NCBI GenBank assembly: GCA_028753945.1
Contig: JAPNXP010000001.1
Coordinates: 3,338,501-3,402,500, forward strand
Reading direction: 5' to 3'
From: Hexactinellida sp. DTS-2022
Lineage: Eukaryota; Porifera; Hexactinellida
DNA: 64,000 nt
Position 1 is the stretch's first letter. Every line of letters begins with the position of its first letter. Shown piece by piece: positions 10,234 through 21,708 of the stretch. Made by a program: the position numbers and the translations under genes. Below the pieces are notes generated by a model that was not told the DNA's origin, did no database searches, and was given only the letters and a program-made list of their open reading frames with translations.

Positions 10234-10455
10234 TGATTGATTAGTCAGTCGTTTTCTTATCATAAGTTTATAACAGATTCATTCTCACTATGCTCTTCAT
10301 TTAAATTCATCCATTTTACTCTAATACCAATTATATATATATATTCATTTTATTTTTAATTCCCATTGTACTATCAATTATATTTCAGTCTTATTCGTTT
10401 TATTTTACCAATTATATTTCAGTTTCAATAAATATACTAGCAATTATATCAATCA

Positions 10456-10815
10456 GAGGACATGTTGGTGTAGGACATATTCCTACATCAGAAAATATGT
10501 AGGACATATTCCGAAATTGGTGTAGTACATAATCCTACATCAGAAATTATGTAGGACATATTCTACATAAAAAATCTGTAGGACATATTCCGGAATTGGT
10601 GTAGGACATATCCGATATTTTCGTAGGACATATTCCGCTTTCCCGGACATATATTGGATTTGGTGTAGGACATATTCCTACATCAGAAAATATGTAGGAC
10701 ATATTCAGGAATTGGTGAAGTACATAATCCTACATCAGAAAATATATAGGACATATTCCGAGTATTGAGGTTGTAGGACATATTCCGGTATTTTTGTAGG
10801 ACGTTTTCCAGCTAT
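10456..10815. repeat. AGGACATATTCC tandem repeat, locus 1
   Basis: About 50-60 bp units built on GTAGGACATATTCC and its partial mirror GGAATATGTCCTAC, alternating with CTACATCAGAAAATAT. The array ends near TTCGTAGGACATATTCCGC and CTTTCCCGG. The same repeat, including the CCGCTTTCCC junction, occurs at 38050-38310, directly before the integrase relic. Confidence 0.8.
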
Positions 10816-11245
10816 TCATATTGCTGTGCTAATAAACAGAGAAAATTTCAAGTGGATCGGCTAAGTATTTTGGTATGAACTACCCGCTACTATACTCACC
10901 CCTTAAGATATTAAATTGCTTTTGAAGAGAATTAATGAACATAACATTTATTAAATTATATTTTTTGTTTTCGATTTTACCTTTTTGGAATTTTAACTTG
11001 TTTTTTTGCTCACCATTCAGTAACCTGATTACATTACTTTTACCACTTTATATATTTGTATTTCATTTTTGCACGATCTGTGGGTGCATATTTATAACTA
11101 GAATCTTTCTAATGATGTTTACAATAAGTTTGGATCATATTTAATCCACTCGTTCTGAAACAAATTTATTATATTTTCTTTGACTTTTGGAATCCATAAC
11201 ATAATTTATACTTTCTCTGAATTATCTATTTACATGCTTTCCTAA
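10816..11245. other. Upstream region of the ankyrin gene
   Basis: AT-rich sequence, no TATA box at a convincing distance. The open frame at 10935-11144 is Phe/Leu-rich, low-complexity and not called. Confidence 0.4.
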
Positions 11246-11541
11246 ATGGCAGAATTACATGAAAAGGCATCTCTAGGAGATGCTGAAGCCTTGGAAGAAT
11301 CTTTAAATTCTGGACATCATCCAGATGATGCAGATATTGATTGGGGTAGCCGGACAGCTCTTCATCTCGCCTCAAGTGGTGGCTATCGATTATGTGTACT
11401 TCTTCTGCTCAAAAGAGGGGCCAATGTTAACATAATGAGGTATGATGACGCTACTCCACTACATTGTGCTTGTGAAATTGGAAATATCGAAATCGTTATG
11501 TTATTACTTACCCATGGAGCAAATCCTTCGGCTAAAGACAG
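11246..11541 (+). CDS. Ankyrin-repeat protein (ANKRD66-like), exon 1
   Basis: ATG in good context (CTAAATGGC) opens a frame with about three ankyrin repeats: an N-terminal capping repeat, then RTALHLASSGGY...LLLKRGANVN and TPLHCACEIGN...LLLTHGANPS. At 11541 the coding sequence meets a donor, GACAG/GTATGA; unspliced, the frame stops 23 bases further at TAG. Exon 2 is at 32032. The joined product is 126 residues. The DWGSRT start of the first repeat and the YGITP...IYGH ending recall the small vertebrate protein ANKRD66, which is only moderately certain. Ankyrin proteins of this size act as binding modules, and no catalytic site is present. The RING relic lies 1 kb upstream and is unrelated. 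Confidence 0.8.
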
Positions 11542-11671
11542 GTATGATGGTAAATTGAAATAGCATTTTCTAGTGCCACAATATTCGCCTGATTGGATCA
11601 ATTTTACCCGATTATGCGGTAAACCCAAATAATTGAAAGTATTTCAACTACAATACTGTGTATGTATACAC

Positions 11672-13085
11672 CAGGGAATGAAAGGTTCACGAACGAACTT
11701 ATTGAACTTGAACTGAGCGAACTGAACGCAGGGCTTTTAAGGGATTCACGGTGAACGAACTGAACGAACGTCAACGGTTTCCGAATGGCAATTGAACGAA
11801 CTGAACTGAACGAATTAAACTGAATATAGATAAATTACAAATATAGATCCATTAAATATAATAGGTGACTGCAAAAGTGCTGATTCCGGACATCCCTAGT
11901 GGACTCATGTCTCTTACCTTAAATTCTAGCTTCTTAGCCTGAACTTAAAACAGCTTGGAGGATCGAACAGTCTATCATAAACGGAATAGTTCGACCCACT
12001 GACTGTACACTGAACGAACTGAACTAAACGAACTGAACGAACTGAATGAACTTAATGTTCAGGTATACTCTAGAGCACTTCTACCAAAGGTATTCACCCG
12101 AATAAATTAATTGTTTTACTCCGGATTTACATCATCTTCTAGATGGCAAAAATGCAATAATATTCGATCTAGGAAACTCTGTGAATTTTTTTCCCATAAA
12201 ATCGTATTTTGCGAGACGGATAAGTTTTTTCCTGTAAATGATTAAGAGTAGATTGTTGTTGCATTACATGGAGAAACTTCTAATCTATCATATGAGTGTA
12301 AGAATTCTTTGAATGACTTATGAATCCAATTTTTCATCAATAACTGTGGACCTCACTTATTTTATCATCAATAATTTACATAAAAATTAAGATAAAGGTT
12401 ACAAATGAAATCGCTGCACTTATATGATAGAACTAATTGAAAGCTGTCCAAAACCGTTGAGATTTTGTTTCTAGGTGGTATATGAGTCATAATATGACTT
12501 CCGCAATGGCAATAATTGTGTTCGGAGATAGCGAGGTTTGAAAAAAAGTGTCTCCTATGGTTGGGGCTTAGGTGGAGGACAATAAAAAGTCTGTATCATT
12601 GAAAGTTTTCAATATTTTTCATAAGATTTGAAAATAAGATGCGATATATGCTGTTCTATCCAAATATAAGATAAAACCTATATGTGGCAATGTCCAGAAA
12701 TTATCAAGTTTCTATGGTATACTGCAACCGGCAACTAACACCAGAACCCCAATATTTTTTTCAAAACTCGAAGTGAGTCATACTGGAGAAATAATTTGAA
12801 TTTTTCTGTAAAATTTCGTGAGAGTCCACATGGGTATCCACACAATCCGAAAATGCAATAAAAACGAGATTTACCATAGTTGGGAATTTATCGAAATTTT
12901 GGGATTTTGTAGAGTATACCTGAACCTTAATTGAACGGATAGAACGAGCGCGGGTTAGCCCGTGAACGAACTGAACGAACGCTGGTGCTGAAGTTGGAGG
13001 TGAACTTGAACGAACTGAACGTGCGTCAATTTGAGATGAACTGAATTGCGTCAATTCAGTCCGTTCGTGAACCTTTCATTCCCTG
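11672..13085. mobile_element. hAT element with GAACGAACT subterminal repeats (copy 1)
   Basis: Ends CAGGGAATGAAAGGTTCACG and the mirror CATTCCCTG, with the perfect 8-bp duplication GTATACAC (11664-11671 and 13086-13093). Subterminal regions are runs of GAACGAACT / GAACTGAAC nonamers, likely transposase-binding repeats. No ORF is present. It is split by a TTAA element at 12056-12926. The intact, inverted copy at 28104-28659 serves as the empty-site reference. Confidence 0.9.
12056..12926. mobile_element. piggyBac-like non-autonomous element (copy 2, complete)
   Basis: Flanked by TTAA (12052-12055 and 12927-12930). The ends TGTTCAGGTATACTCTA and TAGAGTATACCTGAACC are inverted. The empty site can be read in the sister hAT copy at 28104-28659, which reads GAACTTAATTGAACGG on the reverse strand with a single TTAA. 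There is no ORF. The partial copy at 1-830 is the same element. Confidence 0.85.
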
Positions 13086-13777
13086 GTATACACCCAAGAC
13101 TCCTAACGGCATAATAGCAGGGGGCTCTATCAAAAGGTACATGCTTTTCTTGAATGCCATTCACATGTTGTAAGTGGGTATGTACCCTTTGAGTAAATAT
13201 TATTATTTGAATTTTTCATTAAATCAGTGACATTAACGCCATATTTCACACTCATGTACCCTTACAACGAAAATCTTGCCGAGAACCCTCCATAATAGGA
13301 TGTGGATGTTTCACCAAGGCTATTTACATAAAACAATATGTAATAGTATTATTAAATAAATAAAATAGCAAAGTTTTGAAGTTCAATTGTATGGAGAGCT
13401 CAAAATCATGAACTATATATTAATATTGAGCATATTAAATAAAAGATTTTACTCATATGGAGATGAGTTACTAGTAACTGAAGTGGTTTTTATTTAAGTC
13501 TAAATTTCATTTCTGAGGTTATACATAGGTTTTTTAGAATTCAAAAGCTTCCTTATATGGCAGTTCAGTTACCAGTAACTGAGCTCCATATAAGTAATCA
13601 GTAAATACAAACATTGTGAAATTTTTAGGCCATGACTCCCATGAGATAAAACAAATTCAGATTCCAGTTTTCTATTCCAATTAGCCAAATTAGTGTGGTT
13701 TCTTACTTTCTAATCATTACGGTTATTAATTACATATATATTACTGGGGATGCTGCATTTTACACTCTTTGTTGGCC
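13086..13777. other. Intron sequence without recognised element
   Basis: AT-rich sequence. An imperfect inverted pair around CTCATATGGAGATGAGTTACTAGTAACTGA (about 13450) and CAGTTACCAGTAACTGAGCTCCATATAAG (about 13560) could be a small foldback element. Confidence 0.4.
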
Positions 13778-14400
13778 GTTTAAACATTACGAGCCCTTCG
13801 GTCTCTGTCACTTTGCACAGATCGGTGCTACACACCTCAAGTTAACTGCCGCAATGCGGCCTTACTCCTCACTAAACAATTGATTACATAGTTAGTAATA
13901 TTTCTCAGTGTTATATACCTTATTTCCCCGAATAAGCGCCCCGGCGCTTATTGTTTTCGTGGGCCAAAATTATCCTGAAATTTTTGTGAGAAATCCAGAA
14001 TATAATATTTAGTTTGGTTCTAATGGTTTCCACCAACAGTATACCTACTGAAGTTGCCAAAATAAATAGAATGACATTACAGTGATCAAGTAATGTGTAT
14101 AAATTTTATCTCACCAAAGTCATTTTTATTGACCCGGCGCTTATTCGGGGAAATACGGTACCTATAATACCCGTTGAAATCAACTTCTGGATTAATTTTG
14201 AATTTTCATTAATTGTTTACCTATTTGTTCAAACATCAACTACAAATATTCATATTAGAAATTTGTAAATGTGAAAATTCTAAATCAGCAAACTTGTTTA
14301 CCAATTATAATATTTGGAAGTTATAAATGCGGTTTCTATTCCCTCATCACTTTAATACGATCTGGACAAACAAACACACAACAATCGAGTTTAAGGCTTC
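13778..14400 (-). mobile_element. Arrayed element, copy 2 (reverse, one unit)
   Basis: The hairpin arm (13782-13882, GAGCCCTTCGGTCTC first) is followed by one ~140-bp unit and the TG arm in reverse (TCTGGACAAACAAACACA, CAACAATCGAG). A TA-flanked MITE sits at 13918-14158. The GTCGC hairpin stem is partly decayed here (GTCACTTTGCACA). Confidence 0.7.
13918..14158. mobile_element. TA-flanked MITE, AATAAGCGCC family, copy 1
   Basis: Ends CCTTATTTCCCCGAATAAGC and the mirror TTATTCGGGGAAATACGG, flanked by TA (13916-13917, 14159-14160). 241 bp. The second copy at 50810-51049 is 240 bp. Tc1/mariner or pogo type, no ORF. Confidence 0.85.
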
Positions 14401-15086
14401 CAAAGGGGCTGGCGGTTAACCAACGTTCGACATACCATGGCCCTTTTTATATTACAAAATGACTGAAAGTGTTTTAAATTTTCGGGATAGTGTTACTTAA
14501 CTTTTGGGAGGCCTCATAGTCTGGCTCAGGTTTAAACTGGTCGCTTGATTTTAACTGGAAATTTTAATTGTTATTTTTCGAATTGTTATTTTCGTCAGCT
14601 GCCTTAATCTAATAAGTTTTCGACACAAATTTCTGGGGTGAGTGATGTAGCGGACCTATCAGACCAAATCTGCCTGATTTAAAAAATTTTTTATGGGATT
14701 TCAACTCGAAGCGAGACGGTCAAAAATTCAATAAAAATTGACATTATGTACATACACTAAAACCTCCAAAAGTGAACTCCTTCAATAAATGAACAACTCC
14801 AAAATATGAATACTTGTTCTTGATCCCCAATTTTTCCAATTGTATTACACAGTGTTTACCATCCAACTTCTGAAGAAGTGTAAAGTGGACACCTAATCTG
14901 GTCCCAATTGCTCTAATTGTCTAGGATATGACCTCTAAAATAAACAAAGGATTTTTGGAGGATTTTTAGCTATGTTGGAAGGGGGATTGTTATTTGATCT
15001 CCTTGAGTTTAACTTTCTGTATGCTAATTGGTAGCTTTGATTTCACACTTGCGTGAATGCATATATAATTCATCATGTGTGCTATG
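14401..15086. other. Intron sequence with a possible decayed MITE
   Basis: About 14750-14975 begins AAAACCTCCAAAAGTGAAC and ends TTTTTGGAGGATTTTTAG, a loosely inverted pair that may mark an old element. No gene. Confidence 0.35.
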
Positions 15087-15187
15087 TCTATATTATTATA
15101 TCTCGATTGTTGTGTGTGTGTGTGTGTTTGTTTGTTTGTTTGTTTGTTTGTTTGTTTGTTTGTTTGTTTGTCCGGATTGTATTAAAG

Positions 15188-15443
15188 CAAGGGTGCTCAA
15201 ACTTTTAAATCTACGGGCCACTTTATCTCGTTTTCTGCTAGAACTCACCATTTCAATCTAGGTACTGCCTCCTAAGTTATCTAATAATATCTAATAATTG
15301 ATAGAATTCGTAAATGCAAACTATAGTTACCAAATTGGAACATTGATGCATTTGTAGAGACTAGAGAATATATAATTAAAAAGAAACGAATTATCCGCGG
15401 GCCTCAACATATGGTCTCGCGGGCCACCGTTTGAGCACCATTG
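15188..15443. mobile_element. hAT MITE, 256 bp
   Basis: Ends CAAGGGTGCTCAAAC and GTTTGAGCACCATTG, with the perfect 8-bp duplication TATTAAAG (15180-15187 and 15444-15451). The host octamer is present once in the uninterrupted arm at 7677. Confidence 0.9.
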
Positions 15444-15479
15444 TATTAAAGTGATAGGGGAATAGAAACCGCATATATA

Positions 15480-15954
15480 CCGTCCCCTACCAAAAGTATT
15501 CGTACACCCAAAAATTCCCATTGGAAATAGTACTATATAAGTCTAATATTATGAGCTAATGCATTCAAATCATATGAGATGTGGTCATTTTAATTGCAGA
15601 ATCGTATTCAACGAATCCGAATTAACTTTCGTAGAAGCTTTCATCTGAATAACATATTGATTTGTTTGGAAATTATCATGCGGTGGCACCATGTACCATT
15701 CTTCCAATTGCCAACATGGTATAAGGTGGGAACAAGTGGCACATAGTGGCAAAGGATGGTAATTTTCAACCTAATCAGTAGCTTTCAGAGGTGAAGGCAT
15801 CTGAAATGGATATATAGAATGCGTAGAATAAGAATCTGGCATCAAAATTGCAACATTCCATATAGTACGAATACAATGCACATTTTTCTAGACACACTTT
15901 ATTGCTAATTCCTATGGGATTTTTTGGAGTACGAATACTTTTGGTAGGGGACTG
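15480..15954. mobile_element. TA-flanked MITE, CCCCTACCAAAAG family, copy A
   Basis: Ends CCGTCCCCTACCAAAAGTAT and the mirror ACTTTTGGTAGGGGACTG, TA on each side (15478-15479, 15955-15956). 475 bp, no ORF. Relatives: 36806-37283 and about 39350-39810. Confidence 0.85.
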
Positions 15955-16412
15955 TATATATATATATATATGAGATATTAACTAACTTCCAAATGTTATA
16001 ATTGGTAAACAAATGTTATATGTGGTAAACAAGAATGCTGATTTCGAATTTCGCATTTACAAATTCTAATATGAATTTTTATTGTTGTTGTTTACACAAA
16101 ATAGGTAAACAAATTAGTGAAAATTCAAAATCGGCCTAGAAGTTATCTTTCAACGGATATTATTGGTAAACATATATACTCAACACGAATTTCGCAATTA
16201 TAAATTTCTAGTATTAATATTTATTGGTTGTTGGTTACAAAATAGGTAAACAAGTCAAAACTATGGAAAATTGTAGAGAGGGATTTAAATAATACGTCCC
16301 TTTCTCTCATTTCCATAGTAGAAAGGGTGAGGAGTAAGGCCACATAGCGGCCGTTAATTTGAGGTGCGTAGCACCGATCCGTCGCAAAGCGACCGAGACC
16401 GAAGGGCTCGTG

Positions 16413-17229
16413 ATAACTTATAAGGTAGTATTGTGTTAACTTATAAGTTACTATTGGAGGAGGGCACTAAGAGAAATCAAGAAAAGTGAACATTTGCTTG
16501 TTCTCATGATGTTCACTTTCTGAATGTTTTATTGTATGTAAAAATTTCTTTTTTTAATTATATCATTTACCAAGTATGTAATATTTTTACAGTCATATTC
16601 CTTTTGACAAAATATTTATAACCTCAGTTGATGATGATCCATTACATCTAAAGAGTGTTTTCGATAAACGAATATTCATTAATCATAATTTTTAACCAAA
16701 ATTGTCCATAGTCACTCTATAATACCTAATTTCATTTTTTTAAAACACTATCTATCTGGACTCCTAAACCATTGAATTTTTGAAAATCGGACGAGTCTCA
16801 AATTTAAAAGTTGGAAAAATTCAAAATTTTGTTACGAGAAAAGTGAAGAAATATAAATTGTCATTATTTGCAGGTGAAAATTTGTGAAATTTTCACCCGA
16901 TTAAGTGGAGAAACCGATTAACCGGTGAGTCTATCAAGTGGAGTCGACTATACTTGTAGATATCGTAGCTTGGTGATTTAAGTATTTTTTTTATCCATAA
17001 CCATGTGTCCATGCGAAGTGCCACTAAAGGAATTGTGGCTGTATCTGAGTGAGAATAATCGTAATTATTAGAAATTGTGCACCTAAGAGTAATTCAACTA
17101 TGTGATATTCAATTCTGTAAAGATAATTCTTCTATTCTAATTGCCTTATAATGATCAGAAACTATTTATTTAATTATCTAATTGTGTTTAACAGCTCCAT
17201 AAATATGTAAATTCAAAAATATTGTTATT
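16413..17229. other. Intron sequence, nothing recognised
   Basis: AT-rich. A short inverted pair GATAACTTATAAGGTA / TTAACTTATAAGTTA lies at 16412-16452. No gene or element assigned. Confidence 0.4.
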
Positions 17230-17711
17230 CGTGACCTACTTTATAATAAGGCCTGTTCACTAGTGTTAAATTATGGACCATGGATGTCGTTTAAGTCCAT
17301 TCATTCCTTTTAGAATAAATGTTATAGACTTATAGTCAGAGATAATTAACCAAGTAGTAATCTAGAACAAAAAATATGAAGCCTTGCAACCTTTGCAGTC
17401 GGTTCATGTCGAAAATTCTCGAAAAATAAAGAAAGTTAAACCCAATTAGTTGTTATTGTTCTTCAAATGTTTATTTGCTAAAATCTTATTTTCACTTTCA
17501 TGTTTTCTTTTAATATTTTGTACTATTGCAACAATCATTACTTCAAATGTGATTGGTATTAAGCCCAATATTATTTTACTCTTCTGGATTACTACTTGGT
17601 TAATTATCTCTAACTATAACATTTATTCTAAAAAGAATCAATGGATTTAAATGACATCCATGGTCCAAATTTTAACACTAGCGAACAGGCCCTATTATAA
17701 GGCAGGTCACG
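17230..17711. mobile_element. Foldback MITE with ~140-bp inverted arms (CGTGACCT family, copy 1)
   Basis: Starts CGTGACCTACTTTATAATAA and ends in its near mirror CCTATTATAAGGCAGGTCACG. Arms stay complementary through ATGGACCATGGATGTC and beyond to about 17375 and 17570. TGTTATT occurs on both sides (17223-17229, 17712-17718), a 7-bp candidate duplication. The open frame at 17450-17650 is only the arm read through and is not a gene. A larger relative is at 56578-57515. Confidence 0.75.
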
Positions 17712-17924
17712 TGTTATTGTATTTTAGTCAACATATCGTTTGATGTCAACATCCATGTTGAAGCATCTACAAATGTTATTATGCTTCCAGAAGTTTGAAT
17801 GTATGAATACAAATTATTGTTGTTCAAATAATTTTGGCCGGTTAGTGTACAGGGTTTCATTTAAGAGAAAATAATTATAATTCGTATTTTACTCAAACTG
17901 AAAGAATATATACGGTAGTTTAGT

Positions 17925-18053
17925 TCACTTCTAATAAAATAATAAAAACTAAAAAATATTAAAATAACAATAATTAATCTGTGAAGTTTAGTTCACTTCT
18001 AATAAAATAATATAAACTAAAAAATATTAAAATAACAATAATTAATCTGTGAA
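17925..18053. repeat. Tandem duplication, ~63 bp x2
   Basis: AGTTCACTTCTAATAAAATA ... ATAATTAATCTGTGAAG is repeated once in direct orientation with one indel. Confidence 0.8.
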
Positions 18054-18176
18054 GCCAAATTGGCATGCTATGCCTTTAAAAAATTCCAAATTTGGACGCG
18101 ATAGGTGATTATCAATCAAGGTATTTAACGTTGTTCTTATCTATATAGAGTTTTCTTTTGGTAGGATTTCCGCCAC

Positions 18177-18275
18177 CAGGCTTGTCAAAAGTTCAGGTCA
18201 TGACCTGAACTGACCTGAGGAAATTTTATTTTAAAGACCTGAACTGACCTGACCGGAAGAACTTTTGACAAGCTG
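18177..18275. mobile_element. Small MITE with GACCTGAACT repeats
   Basis: Ends CAGGCTTGTCAAAAGTTC and GAACTTTTGACAAGCTG, nearly palindromic throughout (TTCAGGTCATGACCTGAA). No clear duplication. A fragment with the same GGTCAGGTCAG core is at 18627-18745. Confidence 0.6.
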
Positions 18276-18324
18276 GTGTTATCGTCATTTGGATTAATTT
18301 CTTATTACACGTTTTGGTAAATCA

Positions 18325-18415
18325 TGTTAACTAGCGCGCTTCGCTGGTAGGTCGCTTCGCGGCAGAACACAACCACTCAACCAACCGTTTCGCGGTTGAT
18401 GTGTGGTTTCTACAC
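18325..18415. repeat. GC-rich hairpin cluster with a CTAG-type end
   Basis: Stem-loops with TTCG loops (GCGCTTCGCTGG, GTCGCTTCGCGGC, CCGTTTCGCGG) in AT-rich DNA. Reverse reading ends GCGAAGCGCGCTAGTTA, like the cluster at 29764-29880, whose forward end is GGCGCGCTAGTTAT. A hairpin followed by CTAG is how Helitron 3' ends look, but the other end was not found. Confidence 0.45.
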
Positions 18416-18419
18416 TTCT

Positions 18420-19326
18420 AAAGAGTAAATAGGCCTTAATAGTAAAATTTAGCAATGTGAAATTTTAGTGACTACGTTATCATACGATAATGAGTAAGCG
18501 TATTGGTGATCTGGTGTGACCACCGGGTCCGCATCATTAATGTACATGTTCTATTAAATTTTCAGATTTTTATCTCTTAGAGGGCGCGAATTATGTGCGA
18601 TTAAGCAAGCTTTTTGTATGAGTGGTTGTCAAAAGTTCCCTAATTATTAACTCAGTTCAGGTCAGGTCAGTTCTTTAAAAAAATTGTTCCGGTCAGGTCA
18701 GGTCCTTAGGAAATATTGGAATTCAGGTCAATTTCAGTTGATAAACTTAGTTCTGTTTTGAATTCCATAAATCTACGTATACTATTAAAACACAAACCTG
18801 TGTGTATATATATATATTTGTTTGTTGTAGTTCCGAGTTAATTGAAGAAACTGGACGGTTTCCAGATGTTATTTTTGGCATATAGGGGTAACTTTTAACA
18901 AACGCCATCAAGTTGAGGTTTCCACTCTTAAATTCTCAAACGTCGGCAAGTTATGACGTCATTATCACATTTCGAGAACCCTGAAATTCCTTAACTTCAA
19001 CTAAAACTTGCTCTTTTTTTAACAAATCCAAGAATTTCCAGATGGAACGAAGGTGACATGGTATATGACTGGTAAATGACCAATCGCATGCTTCTAAAGA
19101 ATTAGTCGTTCTTGGCAAGTTATGTTGAATATAAAATGGCACAATAACTGGAGAATTTATCATATACTTCCCAATATAGGTTATTTCGAGATACACTACA
19201 AGCTCCTAAGTTTCAGGAGGGGAATATCTGTAGGAGTGGCAAATGCAAGAGATGGGATCATTCTAACTTGTAGTGAGAACGAGGAATCTTGTTGATTTTT
19301 TGTCCTAAATCTTGAATTTTCCTACA
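18420..19326. other. Intron sequence, no gene called
   Basis: The 81-codon minus frame at 18951-19196 has mixed composition but no recognisable domain or splice context. CAAGTTATGACGT, followed by TTACATTT-like sequence, recurs near 58780, so this may be part of an unidentified repeat. Confidence 0.35.
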
Positions 19327-19334
19327 CATATTAT

Positions 19335-19518
19335 CAGGCTTTCATCCAGGCATAATTTCCCGCGCGCCTAGATTTAGTTTGAGCTCGCTCACACGGGCCT
19401 AAATTACTCATTTTGTATTACTTCTATGGAAGCATCTATCGATTTCGCGCGCCTAAAAATGTTTCTTTCCAAATTCACGCGCCTCCAGGCGCGCTGCATA
19501 CGCCTGGATGAAACCCTG
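19335..19518. mobile_element. hAT MITE, TTCATCCAGGC family, copy 1
   Basis: Ends CAGGCTTTCATCCAGGC and GCCTGGATGAAACCCTG, with the perfect 8-bp duplication CATATTAT (19327-19334, 19519-19526). Interior is rich in GCGCGCC words. Relatives: 20967-21179, 50157-50349, and more distantly 35940-36100 and 61768-62001. Confidence 0.9.
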
Positions 19519-19526
19519 CATATTAT

Positions 19527-20958
19527 GTAATAAATGAAAGAAACACGCTTTAACTGGGTTGTTTAGTTTGAAAGCATTTTTTGCAAATGTTCGAAATCTA
19601 CTATTAGATGAGAAGGGCATGCATGAGAGCATAAAATTTTGATTTCACTCCACATTAGAGCACAAATGTTTTCAGATTTGTTTGAAAGCAACACATTTAA
19701 GCAAGGTAATAAATGTCCATCTTCCAGGAAAGTGGTCCCCCTTTTAGAACGTGGATAAAGTAGAGTTGATAAAACAAATTCGGAGCAATTTTAAAAGTAC
19801 CACCCATCAGCCACCCAAATATTTGAGGTGTTCAACATCTCGATATTTGATGCTGTACTAAGATGCGCTGATCTTCACTATCTGTCCCAGAATCATATTT
19901 AAAAAATTAATCTCCTTTATTTGTCTTTTTGTAACTCTCTGGTTTAACGAGTGTATTTAATTTATCTGGTACTGGAGTTACGTTTAATGCTCTTTGCGTG
20001 CTGTCTGAATTGTCTGCTTTAAACTGTCAAGCTTGGGCCGATTTTTCTCAAACATTTCTCAGTGAAGAAGTGAGAATGTTATGGGTACTATCTTGGTATC
20101 AAAAGCTCGACGTTTTATAACAGTTCTGACCTTGGAGCAATGAAAAATTGGGAATACTTTCATGATTATGTTCATGAATCCTCTTGATAACGATCTGATT
20201 TGTGTGTGTATTATGGCACTATATATACTACCATTGCACTGTATTTCCTCTAATGCGGTGACGTATTTATGTAATGCCCATTTCCATCAAACATCGTACT
20301 CCTCTCTCTATTGTAGTTATTTTGAGTTATATAATTAATGGTCTTGAACATCCGAAATGGGGATTGGTCATGAACATCCGAGACAATATCAGAAGTATTT
20401 TCAAGAGATAGTAAACCATCCGAACTGCCGAAGTATCTTGAAGAATTGGTTCAATCGAATGTTCCTTATTCTATTCAGATTTTGGTCGTTAAGCACTTGC
20501 ATTATTCTAGGTACAGGTTAGCAGCATGTTGATTGAGATCGAATTGTTCTCTATATACTTCTGTAGTACAAATATATATTCATGTAACCTAACGTGAATT
20601 CGTGTATTATCCCAAATTATTGTCCTATTAACAAAGATGGAGAAAGCGATAAGCTAGTCAAACTCGCTACAGTCCATGCTTTGGCATGTTATTCTGATAA
20701 CCAACAGATTCTCACTCTACCCCACAAAGTAAAGGTAATTTGAATGCATCTGTCAGGTTTCGCTTTGAATCAGCAAAAGAACTTTTAATATTATTTTCCA
20801 GTGAACGGATTACCTTAACTGGCCTGACCAAGGTACGATATGTAATCGACTCAATTTTAAACAATTTCACTATTAATTGTGGAATTTGTTCGTCACTTGC
20901 AAGATTTTCAGAATTAACGTGAGAGAAACTCTGGCAAATCGTAGAGAATGCGAAGGTG
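19527..20958. other. Intron sequence, nothing recognised
   Basis: About 1.4 kb with no element ends, arrays or credible coding sequence seen on either strand. Confidence 0.4.
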
Positions 20959-20966
20959 GTACATCC

Positions 20967-21179
20967 AAGCTTTCATCCAGACAAAAATTTCTGCGCGCCT
21001 AGATTTAGTTTGAGCTCGTTCATTTTTCATTTTGTGCGCCTAGTTTGCACATTTGTATTAAGTCTATGGGAGCATCTCTCGATATTGTACTCCTTGACAC
21101 GATTTTTGTACGCCTAGATTAAAATGCATCCAAATTACTCTCCTTTAGGAGCGCTCAATACGCCTGGATAACACCCTGG
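20967..21179. mobile_element. hAT MITE, TTCATCCAGGC family, copy 2
   Basis: AAGCTTTCATCCAG ... CGCCTGGATAACACCCTGG, between perfect copies of GTACATCC (20959-20966 and 21180-21187). 213 bp, with the same TTTGAGCTCG(C/T)TCA interior as the copy at 19335. Confidence 0.85.
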
Positions 21180-21556
21180 GTACATCCCTACAGTTCTTTG
21201 TCAAAATTAGTACAGTAATATTCAATATAGAATCGAGTACTTATACCTCTACCTCAAAGTGTTAAGATAGTTTTTCACTCTGTTGTTTATTAGGCGCCAT
21301 TAATTAATTAACTTTGATTTAATTTGATATGAAGTTTTGGGTTTGATTTGGTATTAATTTGATTTGTTGATAATATATCGAATTGACAAATTAACAAAAC
21401 TTCCAGAGATGAGGCCCAAATCTATAGAGTAAAATTTACTTTATTAAACATTTACTTAAACAACGATATAGAGTCTCTCTATATAGTAATGAGATTATGA
21501 GTGAAACTTGTATTCGCAGTAGAATTCGTCAGAGGACTCTATGCTTACTTTTCTGA

Positions 21557-21708
21557 TAGGGCAGAAGTTCTCAAATTGGGTCCACGGATGAAAGTAGGGG
21601 TCGACAAGATCATAAAATTTGTATTACGGGGAATGGGAGGCGGCCATCAGAATGTTTGGTATTTGCTAAGGGGGCACGGCTGAAAAGTTAGGGATTCGCT
21701 GTGATAGT
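21557..21708. mobile_element. Small MITE, CAGCG..TCCCAA ends, copy 1
   Basis: GGGCAGAAGTTCTCAAATTG at one end and GGGATTCGCTGTGATA at the other. The sequence at 51673-51832 shares GTCCACGGATG and GCGAATCCC in inverted order. Duplication unclear. Confidence 0.55.

Larger units (their letters stand above)
15087..16412 (+). mobile_element. Arrayed element, copy 3, hit by two MITEs
   Basis: TG/GTTT arm (15087-15187, including about ten GTTT units at 15127-15170), TTTGTCCGGATTGTATTAAAG, two to three ~140-bp units (15960-16260) and the hairpin arm (16328-16412). MITEs are inserted at 15188-15443 and 15480-15954; removing them restores the same order as at 7617-8680. The GTTT run also creates a Val/Cys/Leu-repeat frame that is not a gene. 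Confidence 0.75.

Noticed and set aside
10456..10815. AGGACATATTCC repeats as a CRISPR-like array
   Set aside because: Repeats run into each other with variable spacing and repeated 'spacers', and recur beside a transposon relic.
15028..15261. Open frame with a Val-Cys-Leu-Phe repeat resembling a membrane segment
   Set aside because: It arises from the GTTT/TG microsatellite in the arm of the arrayed element.
17450..17650. 66-codon hydrophobic ORF, possible membrane protein
   Set aside because: It lies between and within the inverted arms of a foldback MITE, and its end is the arm itself.
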